Below, one piece after another: positions 1 to 10,236 of a DNA stretch of 64,000 nucleotides. The notes beneath the pieces were generated by a model that was not told the DNA's origin, searched no databases, and worked only from the letters and a program-made list of their open reading frames with translations. A program made the translations under genes and the position numbers. The DNA comes from Pilasporangium apinafurcum (Eukaryota > Oomycota > Peronosporomycetes > Pythiales > Pythiaceae). Location of the stretch: positions 333,194 through 397,193 of the forward strand of contig BCKE01000019.1 of NCBI GenBank assembly GCA_001600495.1, read 5' to 3'. Position 1 is the stretch's first letter. Each line of letters starts with the position of its first letter.

Positions 1-819
1 TGGCATTTACCTTTGAGCCAAACAGCTAAAAACAGTAGAGTATTAATTACGTTAAATCAATATTAATATATACTATATTATCATCTATATAAAATTATAT
101 ATTAAAACATAATTATTTAAGTTATATAGACGGTAATGAGTAGTTTGTCAACCTTTCCCGCCAAAACTGATTTTGCCACCAGGAAACACATTCATGCACC
201 AAAGCAACGTCTCTGGAATAGAAAATGCTCAAACCTTTTACCTCGCTCCAGGATAATTAAGCACTTGATTGTGTTCTATCACGCAACTATGTAGATGTCA
301 AAAACCATAGCAACATGCCCTGTCATTTTTACTTTGAAAACAGCAAGTTCAAACATGCATCCGAAATTCCCTTGTAGCATACACCCAAAGTTGGTACCCA
401 CATGGTCAACAACTGCATCAGATGTGAGTACTACATAGAAGCAGTCTGCATCAACGTAGATGTGCATGATGCATCAAAAAAGAAATGGAGAATGCATGAT
501 TATCCTAACGATTGGACAGAAGACCAGTCATGGTGCCTCACATTACCAATCCTATCCCAAACCCAGCTGTATGATTCGCCTCGAACCGTTGGCTCACTGA
601 TCTCGGATCAACCGCCATGTATTCCCATAGACTTCCAGCATCCAGCGAAAGACTGTAGGAATAATAATCGGACACCCAGCAGACCATAGCTTTGCCTTTG
701 AGGGGGTATTATTTCATCACTATGGGGCACAATTTCTCATTTGGTATCTGGGCTTATCTTTGTGCGTCACCCATCATTGTTGAAGTGACATCCAAACAGG
801 CATTTACGTCAAAGAAAAG
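1..819. other. Intergenic left end, no gene recognised
   Basis: No reading frame here resembles a known protein or shows convincing coding character. Positions about 40-130 are very AT-rich (runs of TATATTA and AATTATTTAA). The stretch probably contains the promoter and 5' untranslated region of the gene starting at 820. Confidence 0.4.
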
Positions 820-2056
820 ATGCCGCAGAGACTGGAAGGCTGGAGCAAACGCTTAATCCACGGCGCCACGGCTGCTGGTATGTGTGTGCACATGGTTTGG
901 TGTTGGTGTACTGTGCTGACGCTGTGTATATGATGGTTGCTGTGTTGTGTGATTAGTCGTGGGCAGCGCACGCGCATTGATCGATCGTGACTTGCGCAGT
1001 GTGTTTTCCAAGTAAGTGAAGAAGAAAAACATACTCTACGTGCAATTTATTCCCTCTAATTATGCACATGTGGTTCTGAACAACCAAGGAATGCCAAGCT
1101 GTTGATGGTGATGTCGCTTGTACTGGTACTGGTCGTATATGCAGTGATGCTTCCGCTCGAATGGATTTCCTCGTTCTTCTTCTCACATGAAACCATCGAC
1201 TCAACGATACGTGCATTTCGACATGGTGCTGGGTCGACGATCCCGTTCTTGCTCATCACATTTTGTCGCTATGTCAACGTGCACATGTTTGAAAACGTGT
1301 TTTTTGCGGCATTGGCAACTCGCGATGCTACACTCGCAAAGCAAATTCGCAAGGTAATGTTGAGTCATCATCACCCATCAGTACTCTAAAGCCATGGCTG
1401 AATGGGGGTATTCTCTGACTAAATTACTAGAAAAAAGCGATATACTGGGATTGGGAGTATGTTCGCCACCTACTTCACTTCAATCTGCGTCAAGCTGGGT
1501 TTGGACTGCTGGCATATCTGGCCACGCCCATCTTGGGTATTTTCATTCCGCTCGTCCGCTTTGGATATCGGTAAGGGCATCTACACGTAAAATCCGAAAA
1601 CTTATCGCAGTTGCAGCAATTGACTGATGATTGATTGATGATTGGGACTCTAGGATCCGACGCATGGAAGTTGTGTTTTGGCTGCCGATCTTTTTAGCAT
1701 TTTGCATCCCTATGACTCGTACTACTGCGCTCCAGCTTGTACATCTCTGGGTGGATTCACGTTCTATCATTCGCGAATTATTTGATCCGATTATCGCACG
1801 GTTGAAAACAGCGCGTGAAGACGCAGCCAAACATCTCGAGGCAAAAACGGACATAGAAATCAAGACCAGGCTGGAACGGGATTGGCATCGTGGACGCAGT
1901 GATGCAGCTCGATTAGGGTTTGCTATTGTCTTTGGCTATTTACTGCAAATTCCGTTTCTCGGACCATTTACGTGGTTCCTGGGTTTTGTCTCGGCGGGGC
2001 TATTCGCTCCAGAACTGATCGATTTACATGTCTTCACCGTCGCCAAGAAAGCTTAA
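820..2056 (+). CDS. EI24/RRT8-like multi-pass membrane protein
   Basis: Five exons join in frame to 306 residues: 820-877, 957-1011, 1089-1353, 1431-1570 and 1654-2056, each bounded by GT..AG (donors GTATGT, GTAAGT, GTAATG, GTAAGG). The product starts MPQRLEGWSK. It has hydrophobic segments near residues 40-60 (VMSLVLVLVVYAVMLPLEWI), 85-100, 140-165, 180-200 and 260-290, with a charged helical stretch between the last two. The segment LLQIPFLGPFTWFLGF resembles the PF-GP motif of EI24/CysZ and fungal RRT8-type membrane proteins, so an endomembrane location is inferred. No catalytic motif is seen. The exon chain is well supported by frame; the family assignment is tentative. It converges tail to tail with the DNA polymerase gene, 38 nt away. 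Confidence 0.6.
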
Positions 2057-2094
2057 CAAAACAGAATTAATGTCGCTGAAGTTTTTCTAGTTAA

Positions 2095-4754
2095 TTATTT
2101 GGCTTTATACCATGAATCATCCACTTTTGCATCTACCTCTAATGCTACAGAGAGAGGTTTTTCAAACGGATGCTCCATCAACTGAACCACCAGCTTGAGC
2201 GCTTCGTCAACCGATTCTTCCGGACCTTCAACGATAATTTCATCATGGATCTGACAAACCATCTCCCACCCAAGTTCTTGAAGACGCTTGTTTTTGTGGA
2301 TCTGCAGCATTGCCTGCATCACAACATCAGCCGCTGCGCCTTGAATCGGAGTGTTAATCGCTGCCCGTTCAGCATGCGATTTCGCTTTCTTCTTTGCTAG
2401 CGTATTCGACGCGAGCATTGCATCCGGTAGACGACGGTAGCGACCCATTAATGTTCTTGTGTATCCAAACAATCGAGCTGTTTGAATAGCATTTTCCTGC
2501 CACATCCGTACTTCTTGCCGATCCGCATACCATTTCTCCAATGTATCGGACGCTTCTTTCCGTGAAACGCCAAAATCTTTTGACAGACCGTATGGCGTCT
2601 TGCCGTACGCGATTGAAAAGTTCAGGATCTTGGCATTTTTACGTTCGTTCGCAAACCTGTCCTTCAGTAATGGCACGGGCGGTTTCTCGCCCGAAGATGA
2701 ATCCCATTCGAGCAACGCTTCTCCCTTTTCTATTGCTTCGGCAACATATGGATACATACCCATCGCTGTCCGCGAGTGGAAATCACCACCAGCTTTAAAA
2801 GCGTCAATCATAGTCTGACACTGTGTGATATGTGCCAACAATCGCAGCTCCAACTGCGAATAATCAGCGACAATCAATTTCTTCCCTTTTGGAGCCGTAA
2901 ACGCGTCACGGATTTTGTATCGGTCTTTGTCAAGTGCCGGTTGGTTCTGCAGATTCGGTTTTCTAGACGATAGTCGACCAGTATCAGTATTTAAATTGAG
3001 AGAACAATGTACACGCCTGTTCTTATCGGAGAGCTCCTGCAGTGGCAGAATGAAGTTGTTGAGCATTGTATTGATGCTGCTGATATCGTAGAGAGCTTTC
3101 AGCGCCACACACGCAGCAGCGCCTTCTTCTTTGTCTTTGAAATGGTCGTACGCACGACCGTACTTTGGTGGATTGGCATCGGGCTGTATCAAAGAAGAAA
3201 ATAAGCAACTCAGCTAAACACTAGTAAAATGAACATAATAACCAAATACTTACTTGGCCTGCAAGATCTTTAAGCACTTCGGCACTCGCAGCAGGTAAAC
3301 CACTGGCTGTGAAGTGAGTGGGGGGAATACCGAGACCACGAATCTTGATACTGCGCTTCTTCTTGGCTTTTTGTTTGCCTGGTTCAATGATCTCTTCAAT
3401 GTTGTCGACCTCAAACTCACGTTCTTCTGGTAGAATTACCTTAGGTGGGTCTCGCTTGGTATCGATGTATGGTGCAAACAACAGTTGTTGTTTCTGTGCG
3501 GCGCTGTACACGTTAATGCGATCAGCTTCATCACAGTACCGTCTCGCCCACTCCAACACGACCTTCTCCAGTCGCATTCGGTCTTCCAAAGCATCTTGCT
3601 CCACTTGTGCAAGGTATTCCAAGTCCACATGCATGCCCTTGCGCTCGATGTCGGTCAGACATTCGCCAAAGGGGATAATGTATTTTACATAGAAATCATA
3701 CATGGACCCACATTTCGTGACGCCGTCACTGTTGGGCGTCGAATCTTCGTACCAGAGTGTCTGGTCAAGTTTATGCTGCAACACACGGTGCAAGAACCAC
3801 GTGCTTTCGGCGTCAAAGACGCTATATCGGATCCAGCGGTTGCGGAATTCCGGGAACCGCTGGAGCTCTTCTACAGACGGCATGATGCGCTCCTTGCCCT
3901 TTGATCCATCTTTCTTCAGTTTCGGAATACCAAATAACTCCATCATCGGCTTTTTTCGCTGATGAAGCAAATCTTCTGTTAATGCCTCCAACGAATATCC
4001 ACCGTTTTGGAAACGCGCCGTGTTCCACAGTCTTGCCATGTGCATGGTATCCCCACCGAGTCCCTGTACATTAATACCGTGGTTGTACAATACGTGGCGA
4101 TCAAAACTGTAATTGTGCCATACTTTTTTCATCGTCTTGCTTTCAAGGAACTCACTACAATGCATGCAAACCGTAATATGGGTTAATGCTGCATTTCGAG
4201 TCGCAATCAGCGCAAGATACCACTCACCGAAAGTATTCCAATGTTCCTTCAGCAGAATCCAAGTTGTCTATCCACACATATGGCCCATTGCCGTAATCCA
4301 CGTCTGGACCACTATACAGTGACAAGCAGGTAACCTACAGCCAGTAGCATCATCTTCAGCCGTTTCTCTGCTGCAATATTGTATAAGTAGCCAAAAATGA
4401 ACGTACCTTGCCGTTGCCAACGGGTCCCACAGCTTTGATATCGATCTGTGCCACTTCCGTATCACAAGCGTGGAAATGGTCGGGGCCTAGCTGCTTGATG
4501 ATTTTGAGCACACGTTCCGCACTTGCTCTATCCTGAACGAGGTTCACTGGGCGGCTTTCATCGTCTGCAGCAGTCAAACCTTCCAGTAAATGCGCGTCAA
4601 TCTCATCAGAAGTGACATAATTCATTTTGGGTCGAATGCGTTGGTGCTTCCAGCGCACTTGGTTATCGCCATAACACGCTAGTCGGCGGTACAGTCGTTG
4701 CCGGTGGCATTGGTGCACCAAGCGAATCATCTTTGCTAACACTTTGATCACCAT
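2095..4754 (-). CDS. Organellar family-A DNA polymerase (Pol I/POP-like)
   Basis: Four exons on the minus strand (4754-4407, 4334-4228, 4154-3254, 3183-2095) give 814 residues. The N terminus is basic (MVIKVLAKMIRLVHQCHRQR) and looks like a mitochondrial presequence. A DnaQ-like 3'-5' exonuclease follows: ExoI DTE at residues 98-100, ExoII in NYSFDRH, ExoIII in YSVFD. The polymerase domain in exon 4 has motif A (VADYSQLELRLLAH), motif B (RKNAKILNFSIAYGKTPYG) and motif C (QIHDEI), so all catalytic carboxylates are present. The joined text around GPDVDYGNGP and the exonuclease-polymerase order match plant and protist organellar DNA polymerases. Inferred role: replication of mitochondrial DNA with proofreading. 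The first ATG in frame after a non-ATG opening was taken as start; a further upstream exon is possible. It is shorter than plant POPs (about 1000 residues), mostly at the N terminus. Confidence 0.88.
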
Positions 4755-5069
4755 TTGTTGCACTTGGAGGTACCGGTGAAGTTACCGTTTTAGTTACTAA
4801 CTAAAGGTATTATACCATTACAGTTTGGATATTCATTTAGATAGGTTTATCCATGTAGAGATAGTCTTCAGCATGGAGCTTATCGCACCATGGAAAAGAT
4901 TGACAGAAATAGCGATGTCTTTATTCGCTGGCACATGGCTAAGCAATAAAGTCAAGCACGAGTAGTACACGCTCATTGGCGTGTTGGCACGTGGAATTTG
5001 GTCGCCTAAGGAGATCCTCATAGATGCCAAAGATACCAAAGTACCGGACACCTACTCCCTCTTGGGCCT

Positions 5070-5131
5070 ATAACACCAGTAAAGCTGGCAGGACTCCTCG
5101 AAGAAGGCGACTTCGATATTTTTTTGCTTTA
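5070..5131 (-). ncRNA. Candidate Fanzor guide-RNA hairpins
   Basis: Just 3' of the Fanzor2 stop codon two small inverted repeats sit in tandem: CCAG (5076-5079) with CTGG (5085-5088), extendable by two G-U pairs, and CGAAG (5099-5103) with CTTCG (5111-5115). In TnpB and Fanzor systems the guide RNA scaffold lies at the 3' end of the coding gene and runs past it, so the position fits. The stems are short (4-6 bp), and neither expression nor the element boundary can be seen. This is inference only. The rest of 4764-5131 shows nothing recognisable. Confidence 0.22.
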
Positions 5132-6899
5132 TCAGGCGAAGTGTTCGCGCAAGATAGATCCGCCGATATTCTTGTGGAAGATGTTCTTTGCGGCACTTAC
5201 ATCACGATCGTGATCAAACGTACACTTCTTGCATTTGAATGTCTCGCTTTCACTGAGTCTCTTGTTGATCTTCCCGCAGCGTGAGCACGAGATGGACGTG
5301 TATCTCTCACAGACTTCTTCCAAGTGTCCGCCTGTGCGCTCCATCTTCTGTGTTAGGAGCACACAAACCGAATCTTGCGTCGCAGACGATAACGCTGACG
5401 TTTGCTCGTGCGTATTCTTTGTCGTGCTTGCTTCTTCGCGGTCCGTGTCCGTGTCTTACAAAATCTCTTGCAATTACAGACGGACTTCTTGCATGTAGTT
5501 GACTCAATCGCGTTCTCCATTAACGACAACTCTCTCTTATACGTGTTAATGAGTTGAAAGCGCCGCACGAGCTCTTTGTTCGGATCACCCACACATAACA
5601 CCCTGCCGTCGGGGTCGTATAGCGTGATGAACTTGCGTACTCCTGGATCAAGNGCGCATGATCGATTTGAGGTTGATATTGGGAATGCCTTGTGTCGAGG
5701 GATGCATAAATAATATTCACCTTCACGAGAGCGCCGCACCCGAACTGAATAGTTGAGTTCGGGAAGCTTCTCGCGCACCTCGATTCCTTCGTCTTTCTTG
5801 AAACCAAAAAAAGTTGGGTGGAACCTAACACCGCTTTTCACAATCTTGATCGAACGACTACGCAATTCAATCGAGTTCGAGCGTGCGAACTTGCTTTTGA
5901 AGCGAAGCTCTGGGAACGTGGTCTTCTCATTTTTTTCCTTTTTGGCAAAAAACAACGCCAACGATGAATCGACCGCTTTCGTAAAGTCTCCAAGCGCAGA
6001 CTCCCATACTTCATCGTTAGCTTGACAATGACGCCTCAATGCTTTCTTGTTTCTGAAATATCCCGCCATTTTACCTGATTGTGAGATCGGGCGATACTTT
6101 GTCGCGAGTTCTTTCNTTGTCATTTTTTGTGAATCACCTTTCTTCCTAGCGACTCTTGTAGCGACATCTTCCCTTGATCTGGCGACGAGTTTGTTGTAAA
6201 CAGCGCGGTTCGTAGCAAACATTTGCTCGAGTTTCTCGCGTTGCGATTGCGTCGGATACAATCGAATCTTGATATTACTGGTGATCGATGGGATTGAGGG
6301 AGGAGGCGGTTCATCCTCTTTTCGAAACCGAGCGCGCTTGACGTATGGTTTGAGTTCCTTGGCGGGGANCAGTATCCGCTTAGGGTTCCAACCAGCGACG
6401 TCTTCGTCCGCATAATTGAACACTTGGAACCACGACGTCATGAGAGGCTTGAGTAGATCTGGAACGTTTCGTAAATGCGCTGGTTGTTTGTTTTTGACTC
6501 GCTTTTCCGATGTTTTCTTTGTTGGCGTTTCTTCTTACGAACTTTTTTGTTCCCACGGATCTTTGGTTTCCTCGACTTTCTTGTTTTGATGCGCGCATCC
6601 ACCACTCGCAACGCATTACGCTCGGGGAACCACAATGTGCTTGCTACAGCAGGTGTGAACCATACAGATGGATGTCCATCCTTATTGACCATGGAGGCGT
6701 CTTCTTCGCGTTTGCGTTTGGTAGTGATCTTTTGATTTGAAGGCTTCTGGTTGCACTTGACTCTGGAACGCGAGCGTGGTGTGCCAATTTGAAGCCCTAC
6801 GTCTTCAAAGTCATCGTGGCAAATCGGAGAATGTTGAAGTTTGGCGTCCGATCGTGCACTGAGGTTTATGGCTACAGTTGGTATGTAATGGATCTCCAT
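5132..6899 (-). pseudogene. Decayed Fanzor2 (eukaryotic TnpB/OrfB-like nuclease)
   Basis: Three overlapping frames read as one broken Fanzor. Part one (6899-6438) starts at ATG and ends in a very basic NLS-like tract (KIRGNKKVRKKKRQQRKHRK). Part two (6441-5353) has the OrfB helix-turn-helix start IKIRLYPTQSQREKLEQMF and the RuvC-I motif LDPGVRKFITLYDPDG. Part three (5362-5132) has ERYTSISCSRCG, a second KCKKC pair (C4 zinc ribbon) and the RuvC-III motif DRDVSAAKNI. Parts one and two join by a single-base frameshift near 6472. Parts two and three are out of frame, and roughly 60-70 residues usual in TnpB between RRKIR and the zinc ribbon are missing, so the usual RuvC-II region is lost. The glutamate before YTS, which could act as the rearranged Fanzor glutamate, remains. 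N bases at 5653, 6116 and 6369 add uncertainty. Terminal repeats were not found. Likely an inactive mobile-element relic. Confidence 0.85.
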
Positions 6900-7490
6900 T
6901 ATATATCATACCCAGCAGGTCTAAAAACGGGAGAAACCCGAACGGGTTTGATAAAGTACGGTTTCTTACTGTGTGTAGGATGCGAACTTCTGCTACGTGC
7001 GATAGTTCATTGCTTACGGTTCTGTTCGAATTGGACACTCGAACATCAGTCACTCATTCTTTTACTTTCTACATAGCTTTCTTAAATGTGATAATTGAGT
7101 TCCTAAGTTTCCTCCAAAAGAGCAAATCTCTTTCGGTTCCTCTCTTTCCTCTTCATATGCTTCCTCGTACGTGTATCTAGTGTCAGTTAGTAAAGAGGAT
7201 TATCCCTTGACAAAATGACTTTCTACTTGCTGTAATTGCAAGATTTAACCTCCCAATTTTACCTATTTCTTAGAAAAAATAATGAAAAAATTAGGTAATT
7301 ATGAGTAATACTGTATTAATTAGGTAAAGTCCAAGCGGTCAAGTTCCGTCCTGTATCGTCGCCAAAATGTAAATATTACCGGTATAATACTGGTATATTG
7401 TTTAAGGTCCAAAAAAGGAATCCCTTCGTCAATCCAGACGCGTATCAGCAAATCAAGAAAAGAGCTGGTCGATCGATCTGTGGCAACGTA
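6900..7490. other. Intergenic, AT-rich
   Basis: No gene recognised. 6900-7080 may still belong to the Fanzor2 element. 7200-7330 is AT-rich and, with the following 100 nt, probably forms the promoter and 5' untranslated region of the MAPR gene. Confidence 0.35.
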
Positions 7491-8303
7491 ATGATGGAGT
7501 GGCTGAGGAATTCTGATGGAAGTATCTACGTCGGCGCTGGTGTCGCGTTGGCGGTAATTCTGGTTATCAAGTACCTGAACGCACGGTCTGAGGCTGCAAA
7601 CGCCCAAGCATACGAAGCTGCTCGAGAACGACAGGCAAAGGCCAAGGCCGAGCGGGAAAAAGAGCTTGCAGTATCACGTCGCTTCTTCACCGAAGAAGAG
7701 CTCCGCGAGTTCAATGGCGAAAATGGGAAACCAATCTATATCTCCGTGCTGGACGAAGTGTACGACGTGAGCAAGAAAGCTGATTTCTATGGTCCAGGAG
7801 CAGGATATCATTTGTTTGCTGGTCGTGATGCCTCACGTGCGTTGGCCAAGATGTCGTTTGAGAAGGAAGATTTAGAGAACGAAGATCTGTCCGATTTGGG
7901 CTTCATGGACAACGAAACGCTGCAAGACTGGGTGATGAAGTTCTCAGTATACAACGGCTACCCAAATGTCGGCCGGTTACTGCGCAAACGCGACTTGACG
8001 CTCGAGAAGCTAAAACAGTTCAACGGCATTGACCATCCGCGCAAGAATGTGTATCTGGGACTGAATGGGAAAATTTATGATGTTACGTTGGACGGCTTAC
8101 AGCATTACGGTCCAGAGGGTGGATATAAGCAATTCGCTGGCCGTGATGCATCACGTGCATTAGCATGCATGTCCTTTAACGATGATTACCTCGATAACCC
8201 GTCGCTCGATGATCTGACCGACCAACAACGTCAAGCGCTTGCGGACTGGGAAGCCAAATTGTCCCAGAAATACCCATGCATCGGTAAGATCATCAAGGAG
8301 TAA
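7491..8303 (+). CDS. Membrane-anchored protein with two MAPR (cytochrome b5-like) domains
   Basis: Intronless, 270 residues from the ATG at 7491 (MMEWLRNSDG); a second ATG follows at once. A single transmembrane helix lies at about residues 11-28 (YVGAGVALAVILVIKYL), then a charged Ala/Arg/Lys linker. Two heme/steroid-binding domains of the membrane-associated progesterone receptor family follow. The first begins at FTEEELREFNG and has FYGPGAGYHLFAGRDASRAL; the second begins LTLEKLKQFNG and has HYGPEGGYKQFAGRDASRAL. Both keep the tyrosine six residues after the first Tyr of YGP, which in PGRMC1 ligates heme iron. Most PGRMC proteins have one domain, so the duplication is notable. Inferred location: ER or other endomembrane, possibly supporting P450 or sterol metabolism. 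A paralogue lies directly downstream. Confidence 0.88.
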   Translation: MMEWLRNSDGSIYVGAGVALAVILVIKYLNARSEAANAQAYEAARERQAKAKAEREKELAVSRRFFTEEELREFNGENGKPIYISVLDEVYDVSKKADFYGPGAGYHLFAGRDASRALAKMSFEKEDLENEDLSDLGFMDNETLQDWVMKFSVYNGYPNVGRLLRKRDLTLEKLKQFNGIDHPRKNVYLGLNGKIYDVTLDGLQHYGPEGGYKQFAGRDASRALACMSFNDDYLDNPSLDDLTDQQRQALADWEAKLSQKYPCIGKIIKE

Positions 8304-8485
8304 GCAAGACATGTGAGAGTTGTGAGCATGCGCAGTATGTGCATTTGATTTTTGGTTTTTTGCATTCATGCAGTCGAGTTCGAGGCAAAAGTTTATAGTG
8401 TTATGAAAAGAACACGCCATGAAGTGAACGTAATACATTGCGATCTTAGTCATCAGGTTGTGTTATTAGTACTCTTGCGTCATGT

Positions 8486-8493
8486 TTCATTTT
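8486..8493 (+). promoter_or_regulatory. Initiator-like motif TTCATTTT
   Basis: Matches the oomycete initiator consensus YTCANTYY, 179 nt before the ATG of the second MAPR gene. Such short motifs arise by chance, and this one lies farther from its start codon than the other examples in the window. Confidence 0.2.
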
Positions 8494-8671
8494 CCCGTGA
8501 TTGTGTGGTCAAATGGAAATCAATGAATAGAGGTCTAAATTCGTTACGTCTTCTTGGCGTTTCGAATCTTTGTTCGTCCAACAGCAAAGATTGTTCCATA
8601 TATCTTGAGACTTCCGCACTAGTCACAACGGTACTATCTGGAAGCAAACAAGAGAAGTGCACCATCCGAAC

Positions 8672-9361
8672 ATGGGGAACGCCCTCACGACGCAGTCAGT
8701 AAGTCCAAAGTCGCTGAAGAGCCCACCTTCACAAGCGACCAACCCTCGACGCACATTTACGCCGGAAGAATTGGAAGCGTACGACGGCAAAACCAAAAAT
8801 CCAATTTACATATCTCTGCTAAGTGAAGTGTACGATGTGAGCGCCGATGCCAGCAAATACGGGCCGAATGGAAGTGATCAAGCGCTCACAGGGCGAGATG
8901 CTTCACGCGCTTTAGCGACCGGTTGCATGGACCAAGCCGGCAACTTGGATTTATCCGATTTGACCGACGAACAGAAAGAAACGCTAGCGCATTGGGTCAT
9001 TGTTTTCACACAGGAACGCAAATACCCGAGTGTTGGACGCCTCATTCTCCACCAAGATCTCACGCGTGAAGAGCTCCGACAGTTCAATGGAGTAGATAAT
9101 CCACGGTGTACGGTTCTAGTGGGGTTAAATGGCGACATCTATGATGTCACTGCGAATGGTTTGATGCATTACGGACCCGATGGAGCGTACCAGCAATTTG
9201 CAGGGCGAGACGCGTCAAGGGCGCTCGCATGCATGTCTTTTGATCCAGACTGCATCGAGAATCCGTCCATAGAGGAGCTAACGCCACCACAACGCGAAGC
9301 ATTAGCAGATTGGGCGGGAAAATTCAAGCAAAAATATCCTATCGTTGGCAAGGTATTGTAG
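8672..9361 (+). CDS. Soluble two-domain MAPR paralogue, possible N-myristoylation
   Basis: Intronless, 229 residues. The ATG at 8672 was chosen because it gives MGNALTTQS, a plausible N-myristoylation signal (Gly2, Thr6); another ATG five codons upstream would hide it. No transmembrane helix is present. Domain one (FTPEELEAYDG...) has KYGPNGSDQALTGRDASRAL, where the heme-ligand tyrosine of PGRMC1 is replaced by Asp and the usual aromatic residue in VFAG is also lost. Domain two has HYGPDGAYQQFAGRDASRAL with the tyrosine kept. It is clearly a tandem duplicate of the gene at 7491-8303 with a changed membrane-attachment mode. Which ligand the degenerate first domain binds, if any, is unknown. 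Confidence 0.85.
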   Translation: MGNALTTQSVSPKSLKSPPSQATNPRRTFTPEELEAYDGKTKNPIYISLLSEVYDVSADASKYGPNGSDQALTGRDASRALATGCMDQAGNLDLSDLTDEQKETLAHWVIVFTQERKYPSVGRLILHQDLTREELRQFNGVDNPRCTVLVGLNGDIYDVTANGLMHYGPDGAYQQFAGRDASRALACMSFDPDCIENPSIEELTPPQREALADWAGKFKQKYPIVGKVL

Positions 9362-9442
9362 AGAAAGAAGATCGAATGGTCAGATACATGGATAAATGAA
9401 TATATCTTCCTAGTTTTTATATCCAAAGTTTCACTATGAAAA

Positions 9443-9841
9443 GAATGGCGCAGAGGTGAGAGCTTGATATCAAGCTGTTTTCGCAAAGATGGAGAGTTTA
9501 CGAGTGAAGAGACCGAGCTTCGCGAGTGGCTGGAGATGTACCCATCATCTCAATCGAAGATAAAAACAAGTATCTCTCACTTTATGAGCAATACGTACGA
9601 GATGCTACAGTGTATGAAGTTTCGAGCATCGAAGGAACCAAAGCTGGTGGCGTGTCGTGTGTTCTCACTGCGTGGCCAGTGGGATAGTCTGCCAAGTTTT
9701 CGTCATTTAAGCAATATAAGATTTCTATATGGTATGGATTTTCCTCGAGATGTTGTAATTTACACTAGCTTGCTAGTGTGGAGAACGACCTACGCACTAA
9801 TTGCATGGAAGAAACTCAAAGCAGACAAAGATCGTCCCTGA
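9443..9841 (+). CDS. Possible hypothetical protein or gene remnant
   Basis: An open frame without ATG covers 9443-9841 (about 132 residues). Its charged text (EETELREWLEMYPSS, FRASKEPKLVACRVF) ends VWRTTYALIAWKKLKADKDRP. A TGA lies just upstream in the same frame, so it would need an upstream exon or is a remnant. No family is recognised. The rest of 9842-10236 shows no gene and probably holds the tomosyn promoter and leader. Confidence 0.2.
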   Translation, partial: EWRRGESLISSCFRKDGEFTSEETELREWLEMYPSSQSKIKTSISHFMSNTYEMLQCMKFRASKEPKLVACRVFSLRGQWDSLPSFRHLSNIRFLYGMDFPRDVVIYTSLLVWRTTYALIAWKKLKADKDRP

Positions 9842-10236
9842 ATTATCGAATGGCAGCTCATATGATCTTTTTTCAATATTAGCGAGACGCTAGTCGACTG
9901 GACCCATCTGAGATTCAATCTCATTTAAGTTACAACCTATATTTAACTTACGTTATTTAGTGTCATATATGTATTGAATAAGTATACGAAACGATGAATA
10001 AACCTTGAAATAAAGGTTTTATGCTCTATTTATCGCCATTGCGGTTGTTGAAGAAGACTCGAAGCCCTGCTGGCAGTCGACAAGGAAGAACAACCACCAA
10101 GCAAACTTCCCATCGCCTTCACCTCCATCTACAGCGTCTTCTTCGCACCAGCGACTGCACCAGTGGATTTTTGGGCTTCTTTGCTACCGATCCAGCTGTC
10201 TTTTGATCACTATTCGTGGATTTTATTACCAACAAG

